DNA of 64,000 nt from Desarmillaria ectypa. Its lineage: Eukaryota > Basidiomycota > Agaricomycetes > Agaricales > Physalacriaceae. The notes beneath the pieces were generated by a model. The model was not told the origin of the DNA and did no database searches. It saw only the letters and a list, made by a program, of their open reading frames with translations. Positions 47,247-57,569 of the stretch are shown here, piece after piece (position 1 is the first letter of the stretch; every line of letters begins with the position of its first letter). The stretch spans positions 3,162,001 to 3,226,000 of the forward strand of contig JAUDYN010000003.1 in the NCBI GenBank assembly GCA_030407005.1, in the 5' to 3' direction. A program made the position numbers and the translations under genes.

Positions 47247-48326
47247 AACCGACTCGGAGAAAAGGATAAGTCAACTATCCCCTTGGGCCCGCCTTCTGTG
47301 GTGCTAGGATGTCACATAGAAGGGGAAATAAAAGGAGCGGCCAAGAAATGGATCGTAACGTCGTAGTACCAGACTAAACGTCTCAGCACTTCTACTGTCC
47401 ATCGTGTAATGATGAGGCGACGGGATCATGGACGAACAGATGTAGTCGTCAATAGCGGCACAAGCGCATCGACCGGAAGCGGAGGGAACTGTCAACGCGA
47501 CCGACAAAGCGAGGGATGATACAAAGATCTCTGTTCGGAAAGTTACTGATCGTTCATTATATGAATCTGTCATAGACAGTGATGCAGATTGGCGTAGATC
47601 TGTAGGAGATAGATAGACGTAGGAATAGGAAATCAAGGAGGATGAGCCCGGAGGAATCCCGAAAGTAAGCTTTTCAATCATCCACGATTGGTCCGAAGAG
47701 AATTGCCGGGGTAAATGCCAGGAAGAGCATGAAACCGAGTCTAATACACATGTATATATTTCCACCATGCGAATAGAAAAGAAACTCGTGTCTAGCACGT
47801 TGAGGCAAATCCAAGTGTTAATTTCTGAGGTGAAGGCCATCTGAAGTTGTCTGACCCGGCCTCCGAGAACTGGCGCCACAACTCGTGCGGGAGCTGCTAG
47901 ACTTCATACTACCACATAGTACTAGCGAAATGTGAATCAGAGCATCGTGTACTAAGGCACTTCTTTGCACCATCCTCATATAGCTAGCGTCGGCAGATAT
48001 TGGGGATGCTTATGGAACCCAACTGAGTACTGAGGGAAAAAAACAGGTGACCCTAGATAGTACCGGTGGTAGGATCATGTTAAAATGTTACCCAGGCGAC
48101 GAGCACACCGATGAGAGCTTTCAATTAATTAATTAATTAGTTTTATGGTTTGGTTATAATAAGAAAACCTAGATTAGGCAAATTAACGATCCTTCGAAAG
48201 AAGTAAGATCGGTAGCTTCTGTTTAGCTCCTTCTAGGTCGCTTCTCTACATTAGAAAGCCTCGAAATCCGCCACACCATTCTTGTCCACAAACCACCACC
48301 ATCCCCTCGCCTTGCTGCTGCCCACC
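47247..48326. other. Possible 5' exons of the membrane-protein gene, then intergenic
   Basis: The minus-strand frame 47879-47304 (191 codons) probably holds ectodomain exon(s) of the preceding gene. 47880-48326 looks like shared upstream DNA for that gene and the G-alpha gene (+). Confidence 0.4.
48122..48139. repeat. TTAA tandem microsatellite
   Basis: About four units of TTAA/AATT just upstream of the G-alpha gene. Confidence 0.8.
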
Positions 48327-50728
48327 ATGGCGAAGAACAGAACAGAGGCACCGAACCGTCGGCGCTCGCTCTCCGATCCCCTGGCAGCGGCCTTGTTGCC
48401 TCCAGCGAACGAGACACCCGCCGAGAAGGAGCTCAGACTAAAGCGGGAGACAGAGGCTAAGCAAGTCAGCGACCGCATCGATGAGATGATCAGGCAGGAA
48501 CGAATACATCGCAAGAAGACACGGGCGGAGGTGAATGTGCTGCTCTTAGGACAGTCGGAGTCGGGGAAAAGCACGACGCTTAAGCGTAAGTACTACCTAT
48601 TCAATATTCTGCCACGCAGTGTCCCGGTCCTGGCGGCTCTCGACATAGCGTTTGGCGTGTGATGCTGTGGTTACGTGCTCTCCACTGTTGCGATGGCTTC
48701 ACTCTCGCCGACGGACTGCGGGCCAACGGAATCTGTCTTCTACCAGATGAAAATCACGTTTTATAGTCGATGTCGATGAGCCCTGGGCGGGACATAGCGT
48801 TGAGCACGTATGCTATCACTAATACTTTCTGCTAGAATTCCAATTATTACACACTCCAGCTGCATTTCATGCCGAACGAATTGCCTGGCGCGCGGTCATA
48901 TACCTCAATCTTGTGCGCTCAATCAAAAGGTATGATGCGTAGGCCTTCGCGACTGATACCTCTCATTTTTCACCATGTGTTGACACAGGATACTAGACGC
49001 GTTATCGCCTGAAAGTGACATCGTCGACGACCACGACGATGTTGACTCCCTTGAGACGGCTTCTGTTATCATCTCATCGAACGGGCGTCCGCCGTCGGCA
49101 ATATCAGGCACCAAAGTACCCAATTACGAGATATACCGGAGTCGGCTGGAACCTTTGACCGAGTTGGAAGAACGACTGATCCGCCTTCTTTCTTGTCCAG
49201 ATGAGGATGAAGCAACGCACCTTGCCTGGCAGCCCTTTCCCAACGGCTCTCCTCCATCCAATTATCCTGCCACTGGCAATGGCCGACCGGCACCTACTAT
49301 TGCTATACCACAGATCAAACCATCTGTATCGTCCCCGGTGTCTCCGGTGGGGGATATCAGCCCTGGTGGTTCCAACGGGCCACAACCACCGAAGGGCAAG
49401 GAAGTTTCTGTACATACGTCCACTAACTGGAAGAAGGCTTTCGCCCTAGGTGGCAAGTCCAAGAGCCCGAAAAGTGCGCATTCTGGGGAGATTGAGGGGT
49501 GGTGGGAAGATCCCGAAGACCCTGTTCATGCCCTGAACGCTTGTGCACCCGCGATGCAAGAGCTTTGGAAAGATCCTAAGGTACGGCAGAGGCTACAAGA
49601 GAAGCGACTACGATTGGAGGAGAGTAGTGGATTGTACGTGCCATGTTCTTGTCCTTGTATCTTCTTGGTTGACCATTCGTCAGCTACCTCGATGAGATTC
49701 CCAGAATAACTGCGAAAAAATACATACCTACTGACGGTATGCATATTTAATGTCCGAAATGAGCAGACTCACTCAACTTGTCCACAGCGGATGTGCTCAA
49801 AGCGCGACTGAAGACGATGGGTGTCGTGGAACACACATTTCTCATCCAGTCCGGGAGTAACCGTGGCGTTGAATGGCGGATATATGACGTTGGCGGGGCC
49901 AGAAACCAACGACAAGCGTGGGCACCGTATTTTGAGGACGGTCAGTTTGTCTTTTCTCTGCCATATCTCTTTTCATCGCGTCCTGTAACCACCTGACATC
50001 CGATTCATCGGTTTACAGTGAACGCTATAATATTTCTTGCGCCAATCTCGGCCTTCGACCAGGTTTTGACAGAGGTGCGTGGGCTATCATCAGGAAGCTT
50101 CTTCGCCGAACTCTTTCCATTTGGGCGTAGGACCCACGCGTCAACAGACTTGAAGATTCGCTATTATTGTGGCAGGCCGTGACCTCGAATAAACTTTTGG
50201 CCAAAGTCAACATAGTGCTTTTTCTGAACAAATGTGATCTTCTTCAGGCATGTTGAACCTTAACCTTACTGCGGGTTAACGACTGTTGGATAACAATTCT
50301 TAGGCCAAACTTGACGCCGGCGTAAGATTAAACCATCATATGACATCCTACGGTGACAGACCTAACGACTACGATTCCGTATCGAAATGCATGTCTCCGC
50401 TCTTTACATAGAATTGCCCATGGGCTCTAACAACTTCTCCATAGATTTCCGTAACAAGTTTGGTGCCATCCATCATTCGGCCACTCCTAATAAAGAACGG
50501 GAGCTATACAGTAAGTTCCGGCCATTGAGGTATTCATTAGTGATCCCTAATGATTGCTTTCGCAGTACATTTTACTGCCGTCACTGACACACGTCGTACG
50601 GTTACTATAATATCGACCGGTAAGTCGTTCGGACTTCTCGGAAAAATTATACACTAGTGTTCACGGGACGCTTTGCAGTAAGGGACATCATTATCAAGGG
50701 CAATCTTAGGAACCTCAAGCTTGTGTGA
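48327..50728 (+). CDS. Diverged heterotrimeric G-protein alpha subunit
   Basis: GTP-binding alpha subunit. The P-loop is GQSESGKST (about 48550). Switch I has DVLKARLKTMGVVEHT (about 49790), with the Arg and Thr expected for GTP hydrolysis and Mg binding. Switch II is DVGGARNQRQAW (about 49888): the catalytic Gln is Ala. The guanine motif is NKCD (about 50228) and TAVTD replaces TCAT (about 50570). The helical domain carries a Pro/Ser-rich insertion of about 150 residues (49070-49500), making the protein much longer than the usual 350. No myristoylation Gly follows the Met. It ends NLRNLKLV. About eight introns, one apparently GC-AG (50389-50444). Mushroom genomes hold many such atypical paralogues. 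This one probably hydrolyses GTP slowly. Confidence 0.9.
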
Positions 50729-51083
50729 GGATCCCTGTTCTCCGCAAACTGCAGACACTTCCTCATCTTAGTCGTGGAACGAATCGTCTCACCTTTCGCC
50801 AACCCATTAATTTCCATTGCATAACTTACAAGGCTCGATGTCTCTCTGTAGTATCTACTTTCTCCGTCGCATTTGTCGCTTTTTATCCGCATGTTCTGAA
50901 ATTCTGAGATTATGCTTTATGTCCATGGATACATATAATACCTTACAATGACAGCATACTTATATCCATTTTGTAATTACTTCGAGATACCTGGCATTGT
51001 TTATCATAATCACAAGTCAGGACAAATGAAAAAGTAAAAATACCAGGTCTATTAGGGAGGTCCTAGACTGCGTCTAGAATTGA
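50729..51083. other. Intergenic stretch between convergent genes
   Basis: AT-rich 3' flanks of the G-alpha gene (+) and NTF2-like gene (-). No feature recognised. Confidence 0.4.
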
Positions 51084-51933
51084 TCAATCGCTCTTCCGGT
51101 GTGGACCGGTGTCGTACAAACCATTATCGCTTTCCCAAATCTCCGCTGCATTGTCAGTCGCGGATCTACTTGAGCGCTTCTGCTGCATGCCTGATATCCC
51201 AAGCACATGGGCGACTGTAGCGCACATGTTCGACACGGTGCTGACAGCGCCCAAGGCTAATCGCACCAGAGGAGCCAAAGGCGGAACAACTAACGTCATG
51301 AGGTCCTGATAGGGATTCGATAGGAGACGTCAGTCATCTTGGCACTGAGGTGAAAGGAAGAATTCTCTTTACATCAGGATGGTAAAAGTCTTCTTGGAAC
51401 GCGATATAGTAAAGCTTGTCAACTTCCTTTAGTGTTAAACGAACAACGAGGCTAAGAGCAATTCCTTGAGCCACGCAGCATGGTACATGGTACACATACG
51501 AGCGACTTACCGTGAAGGAGCGGGCTTAAATGGCGATAGTCGAATATGGAAAGACTGCATCACTTCCAATATAAGTATCCCTTGTTCCTTGTCGAATACT
51601 ATCCGAGAGGGACCCATCAGAAGAATCCCACTTACAGGGACAGCTCGCTTACCGACGCTTTTTACATCCAGTTCAACTTTAGGAGACATGACCCGGTGCC
51701 ATCTGGTCTGGAGTCAGACGAGCGCCGAAGAAGGAAGACCCTGGAGCAACGAACTGATATATTCCAAGAACACGCTCCCTCGAACCTGGCCCCGGGCTCA
51801 CTGCACATAACGGATGTCGGAATCCAGCGTCGGGTGTAAAGTACCGTTGAATACCGGCCTGCTGTATTTCCGGTGCCACGGCACTCATGATTAACGATAC
51901 GACAGAAGATATTTCGTGTGCTGGATGCTGCAT
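51084..51933 (-). CDS. SigF-like NTF2-like domain protein
   Basis: A fungal protein with an NTF2 fold of the SigF-like type. Exon 1 from the ATG at 51933 (MQHPAHEISSVVS) has RYFTPDAGFRHPLC. An intron ending before ATGGCACC restores GIYQWHRVMSP. A second, roughly 54-bp intron interrupts LDVKSV before FDKEQGILILEVMQSFHIR. The last exon has DLMTLVVPPLAPLVRL and a variable tail ending at 51084. A hydrophobic stretch (PLAPLVRLALGAVSTVSNM) may bind a membrane. Molecular role unknown. Confidence 0.8.
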
Positions 51934-52290
51934 CTTCGTTGAAACCAGTCGACCTCGCGGTTCGATCACAATGAAGGAATCATGACGTCGTTGGAGGGAA
52001 ATTTTCAATCTCGATGTTTTATTTGCAAAACAACCAATGATCCATGGCTTGTCCCGAGATTTTTCTTGTCGGCGGATCTCAGAGATAGTGAATCTTTACC
52101 TCAAGGGAAAAAGAACCTGGACCTTTGCCTGGATGCCAAGTGGCTAACGTTGACTTCCTTTCTTCTGCCCCAAGCCACCGCTGCCGAAGGACTTGCAAGG
52201 AGGAGTCTCATCTTCGTTCAGAAGCCTATTTGCAGTAGCGCTTCGAGAAGAGATAGTGCTTCGACCGGTTACACTCGTGTGTCTGATATA

Positions 52291-54348
52291 TTATTTCTTA
52301 CCCGCTGCCTCTTTCACTTCTATCCACCTTTTAGGGACGCCCCTTCCAACAAGGTAGTCCGTAACCGCCTCGGACTGTTTCCCTTGGACGAGAACTTCCA
52401 AGCCGGCATTGGCCCCTTTACCTTGGATCGGCGTGACTGAATACCAGTATCAGCCCTACATCATGAGAAAAAATGGCCTATACGTACCAGACGTCGCCCC
52501 TGCACAAGTTTTCCTCAGTTCATCAGCCATCTCATCAGCATTGATCAAGAAAGGCTCGAATCCTGTAATAAAGGTCGACGCTTTTCGTCCTTGTCTGACC
52601 TTGGTAGCAACATGAATCGGTACCAGTTTTCCTTTTCTGAATGGAGAAATGAGCGGTTGCAGACGCTTAACAAACGATGGAGTTCTTACTTGACGACGGG
52701 ATCTTTCCCTTCGGCACGAACCTCGTGCCAGCTTTGCATCCGTTCCAACACTTTCCTGTACAGGTCGTCTCGTCTCATGAAGTCGTGAGACTGCTGGGGA
52801 GGCTCTGGTTCTTTGCCCTTCTTCGACGAAGGTGCTTTAGCCACAACACATGAGCGGAGGAGATTGTCGAGGTTGATGTATGCTCGATCATGTTGGTTTA
52901 CGATGTCCTTCGACGTGATGTAGTTGTTTAACAATGTTCGAATCTCCGGGATGGAGTAGAGATCTGATGTACTGCAATACGCTTTAGTTTAGTATGACAA
53001 CCGTTGAATATATCAAGTTTACCTCGCGCCCATGACTTTGAATAGTTCAGCGGTGACTAGATGAGGCTTCCATAGTTCGCGGACACTCAGTTCGTGGTGG
53101 GCAAGAGCTTCCCTCTCTCGTTCCTCCTCTTCTCGCTGGGTCTTTTTCGTCACCTTGAGCTCCAAGTCTCTAAGAGTTACGAAAGGTTTATGTTGTTGTA
53201 CGGAAGGATGTCTTCCATTGATACTTGTCACGACGGCTTCGTTTTGCTGAGCGTGCTTTTTCGGAGCCTTGGTAGCCAGAAGCGAGGCCTTCTCTGCCAC
53301 TTTAAGGAACGCAGTGAACGATTTGTGTGTCGAGGCCTTGATGGTGACATCTTCGGGATTTGGCTCTCCGTTCAGACACGTAGATGGAGGTAGTACCAGG
53401 GCTGGGAAGGCGGGACGATATGGAAGAATGTAGGTCGTATGGAAGGTGCTTATTGGTATAGGAAAGGATGAAGTTGGTAGCGATTTCAGAGTTGTCTCGA
53501 TGGCCTGCAAAAGTGACATGTGCAGAAGCGCAGATACTTCTTCCCGTGTATATGTCGTTTCTTGCAGCGGCGGTTCTGAAGGTGGTGGCGCAGATTGTGG
53601 CTCATGCTCGGGGGATTGTTCTTCATCTTCCTCTGGTACAGCTGCATCCGACATTCCGATGGGAGTAGGTTCCGCAGGATCTCCTTTGCATCCCATGTCC
53701 CATAGGTGATCTTTCCATGTATGAATGATAAGCGCAGCCTTGCCTTTCTCCTTGCCTCCCTCCTTTAGTTGATCACTAGACACCGCCATTCGGCCAACAG
53801 CTAGAGGGGCAGACATCATGGGGACATCGTCTTGTCGCTCGTATTGACATACAGCGACCAGCTGTCCTTCGACAAGCGATGAACTGTGATACATCACTAC
53901 CATTCAAAATGATATAGAAACAGCAGGGAGACGACACGATAACACACCTCCCGGGATCATCAAATCTGCGCCTCCGACCAATATTGGGATGACTGCGGCT
54001 GGTGTGCATATGAATGGCAACAGCCGGTGCTTCTTCCACAGCGTGTATAACGTCGGAATGAGTTCATCGGATCCCTTGCCCAATGTTATCCATAGAGGAT
54101 CGCCATCTGACGACAGGTAAGCGACCTAGGGACATGTAAAGACCTGCAGATGCCACCAATAATGAACAAACCCCAGGCAAATCCAGATGAGTGCTAAATT
54201 TTGCAGTCAAGATTCCTTCGGGAACAAGCAGGTCGCCATCTTCTGGCGAGACTGAAAAGGCTGTGACGACGCGTTGCTTGAATTTTCGTCTGTCTGAGCT
54301 GCGAATTGGTGCAGAATTCTTGAGTCCTCCGAGTGACTTTTTGAACAT
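52291..54348 (-). CDS. Translation factor eIF2D (ligatin/Tma64)
   Basis: Non-canonical initiation and recycling factor that delivers or removes tRNA on 40S subunits. The start MFKKSLGGLKN at 54348 gives the N-terminal DUF1947/PUA part (VRS-type KFKQRVVTAF). A second exon has LVAVCQYERQDDVPMMSAPLAVG (PUA end). A Pro/Glu-rich linker is followed by a long Ala/Lys helix region, a SWIB/MDM2-like segment (53040-52700), and a SUI1 domain (KVRQGRKAS, ITGFEPFLI, then KQSEAVTDYLVGRGVPKRWIEV) ending at 52291. The introns at about 52636-52690 and 52440-52490 splice in frame. The product looks complete. Confidence 0.92.
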
Positions 54349-54737
54349 GGAAGACAGTGCAAGAAAGATAGTGCAAACGGTCGATATTTGAAACAAGAGA
54401 AGCAAACGCAGGTGATCAAACGGCCGCCTTACCTCTGTCCGAGTATTACAGGGTAGAATGATCTTCTGCTGGAGTACTCATCACGTCGCTGCAAAATTGA
54501 AAAGAAGAGACATTGTCCCCATGCATACAGTGTAACTTTTCCTAGCCATGATGATCCTACTACATGCAAGCTGGGACGTGTACCAGATCAAGTTATTACC
54601 CAAACTCATGGAAAACCCGATTGTACATGCTCCAATCGGAGACTTCGTACAAACTTGTATTCAGGTAAAGGCCACTGCGACAGATGATATTTCCAGTAAT
54701 AGAAAGGGCTAGCAAGGCACCTGAATCCTAGAGAAAC
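54349..54737. other. Intergenic stretch upstream of eIF2D
   Basis: Promoter side of the eIF2D gene and 3' side of the F-box relic. Nothing else seen. Confidence 0.4.
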
Positions 54738-55510
54738 CTATCTTAGACAAATCATTTGAACGGACATCCACGAACCGTGGACGAGCTTGGCAGCCATCCA
54801 CAAGTGTCGATTTATAGCTTTCATATCCCCCTTCGCCTGATATACGTAGACGGCTTGACGGAAATGTAATGCGCCCCTCCTGGCACAACCATCATACGGT
54901 AAATCTGAGGAAACCAGCTTCGCAGGGACACAACCGTTGCGCAATGCAAAGAATGTGGAAGACCAACTACTGCGGTATAAGGTGGACAAATGATCCGAGT
55001 CTGTGATAGAAACATACACGTCCATCCGAACGTCCTCGTTTTTTTGTGCTCATTTAGACAGGTACCGGCAGCAACGAATGTGAATGGGAAGTCCATACAC
55101 CTCTAGTTCATCTGTAAATAGTATACCGCCGATCCGCCTGAGCTCGAAGGAAATGAATTCAGTGAGCGGGAAAAGCGCCCTGAAGTGTCATTATGTAGAA
55201 TGCTGAAAGGCCTTTTCGCTGCTATGTCTTAGCGGGATCAGCGAAACAAGTGATGGTACGGGTCAGTCGGGGGAGGTCATCGTATATGATGGACTTTCGG
55301 CAGCGGTCTACGTCGCATAGGTAGTATAAATATCCAAGTTGGTGATGTATATATCCCGAGAAGTGATAAGCGCTAAGTGCAGATGCTTTTCCACGTTCGG
55401 TTAATCCGTGGGCAAGTCGTCACGAAGGATTGGCGCATCCATGAAGGCATTTTGGAGTGCCGTATATCGTAGATAATTAGTTCTACAAGTTCTGGAGGAA
55501 GTGTGCTCAT
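54738..55510 (-). pseudogene. F-box protein pseudogene (second family)
   Basis: From 55510: MSTLPPELVELIIYDI, then TTCPRINRTWKSIC, a basidiomycete F-box of a different family from the one at 11-13 kb. Downstream blocks are in several frames: RKSIIYDDLPRLTRTITCF (about 55255), ELRRIGGILF, LEVYGLPIHIRCCRYL (about 55090) and LRNGCVPAKLV...GALHFRQAVYVYQ (54950-54840), ending at 54738. A TAG after ICT, a frame shift before the ITNL block, a TAG after DPAKT and a TGA after RYLSK (CGA expected) disable it. Confidence 0.75.
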
Positions 55511-55559
55511 GGTCGAAGAAAGGCAGACAGAGTGAGGCGCCGCTGCATCAAATAAAAGG

Positions 55560-56990
55560 ATAAAAATTCTAGTAAAAGGTGAACACTAAGCGTGGGCTTG
55601 GCTTGCGGCGCTGCTTTGTCTAAGCCGTCTGTGTGTATTGCCATATCCCAGTCGTTCAACAGACCGCGACCTCCACCATCATGGTTATCTTTTGGCGCCT
55701 TATCATCGTATACGATCAAGATGTTCCCGCCGCTAACATTGCGATGAAGAATTTTGCATATTGTGAAGGCACCTTCGTGAGCTAAGGTCAAAGTTAGATC
55801 AATAAATGCGAAGATCAGCTTTCAACACCACCATCATTCACCCAAAAAGCTTCGTATACAATTCTAGTAAGCTGCCCCGAGGACTTGAAGTAACTTAGAG
55901 GTTGCCCGACCTCTTATTTTAGGATCCGTTGGTGTTCACGGATACAAAAGACCAGTGGATATGCTCCTAGGTTCCAGCCTTCGTTGATATACTTGTGGGA
56001 GGTAGTTATCTAGTCGGGAACGACGCCACCACAGACAAAAGTAGGGACGTTCCGAACACCAGCGTCATTGAGTGTTTTCAACATCTCAGATTGTTGAGGC
56101 AGATTGGCATCCCGCCAGGTATCCTTGATGGACCCAAGACTTTGAGTCTTCATGTCATATACAGGAAGCCCCAAAGCCGCTCACCCCGGGATACCCTTTG
56201 GCGTAGCGATGGCGGGACTAGCATTAACCTCTCTTTCGCGGTCACCATCAGGCACGCGAATCTTTACAAATGCGCATCGGTACTTCCCATGCATCCAGGG
56301 CTTCAAGAAGGGCGTTGCCAGAGACGTTTCTCCATCGCGGCCGGTTTTGCTGTCTCGTCGATGCCTTGACCGCTATCTGTCAGAGTAGAAAACCGGTACG
56401 AAAACCCGACGAGGTATCTGCCTTCTGTTGAGAGATTGAAGGCACACGATACGACGGTGTAAGATCTCTCCCATTTGAAGAAGCGGACGCCGCCCGGTCC
56501 GAGACTAAACGGGAACAGGTACTGGCCATGTTGTGTGTTCAGTGTCTGAGCAGCGCAGTCAGCAAGTCGTTCCAGATAAGCACTTGAAGTCTCTGTCTGC
56601 ACCACCCATTCATCAGGGCTGTCATCCTTGAACCCTAAAAGAGAGGAAGTCTTGTTGAACTCCAACTAGAAATCTGCTTTATCCTATTGAATGTGACTAG
56701 TTTGCGTGTCGACGTTGGGGTTGTAGACGAAAGCGTCGGTGACATTGTCAGAGGTAAAAGTTAGTGTCTTTGCGTTCCTTTCCCAGAACATGGTTGAAGT
56801 TGGGCATGAGCTCCGACATTTTGGCTTGAATCACGCTGGCCTGAAAAGCATTATTGAAACGTCAACAGACGAACCACAAACAGTAAACTCACAACTGCTT
56901 TCGCGTACTCCCTATCACTGGGATAATCCTCGAGTGATTAAATCGACTGGAAGCTCCGGGTAGATGCCGCGAGATACATTAAGAGCGGCG
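55560..56990 (-). pseudogene. FunK1 fungus-type protein kinase relic
   Basis: Kinase of the FunK1 family expanded in mushrooms. Seen in order on the minus strand: GFKDDSPDEWVV and AAQTLNTQHGQYLF with FKWERS (56630-56480), SIKDTWRDANLPQQ plus VRNVPTFVCGG (56140-56030), SYFKSSGQL (55905), the catalytic loop ILHRNVSGGNILIV (HRD with Asn for Asp, 55760-55720) and LLNDWDMA (55660-55635, DFG place). Stops at about 56667, 56015 and 55918 and the loss of HRD Asp point to a pseudogene. Some breaks could be unrecognised introns. It abuts the F-box relic on the same strand. Confidence 0.7.
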
Positions 56991-57569
56991 TGCGTGGCGG
57001 AGGCTTGGTTTTTTCACCCATGTAGAATTGAGTGAGTTTGAAATTGGAGTCAAAGTAGAAATTGATATTACTTCTCATTGTAGCAATCTAGATCCGAACA
57101 TTCTATCTGTTTAGGCCTGATAGGTTGAAGTGGTAGGTTGATGTTGATTCAATTCATGGTCAAGTCTCATGTTCTGCAGGATATTTTTCATCATGCAAGG
57201 TTGGGGGTTGCATGGACCGAGAAGTCAAAGATAGTTTGAAGCCAAAAAAACATTTCTAGACTGTACCATATCGACGAAAAATGAAGCACGTTGGAAAGCA
57301 AATGAGAAGCTGCTGACTGCGGAGAGCGGCGCTGGGTGCCGGCGGTGCCGTCCATTTGGTAGCCAAATATAATACAATAAAACCTTTTCAAATTCGTTAT
57401 TCTTTTTCGACGTTATTGTTCTCAGCAACGGCGACAAGGAGGAGAACAATGACCATCAGAACCAAGACAACAAGGCCCGACACCGGACCCTGCGCTTTCT
57501 TGGGATCCGTCGTGTCGTCATCATTTCTTCTGCTCCTGCATCCACCACCACCTTCATTTGGCTGAAGCC
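56991..57569. other. Intergenic stretch
   Basis: 5' flank of the receptor-like gene. The minus-strand frames at 57191-57449 show no family features. Confidence 0.4.

Noticed and set aside
51982..52440. 152-codon + strand open frame
   Set aside because: It overlaps antisense the last exons of eIF2D (SUI1 end) and the start of the NTF2-like gene, and has no family features.
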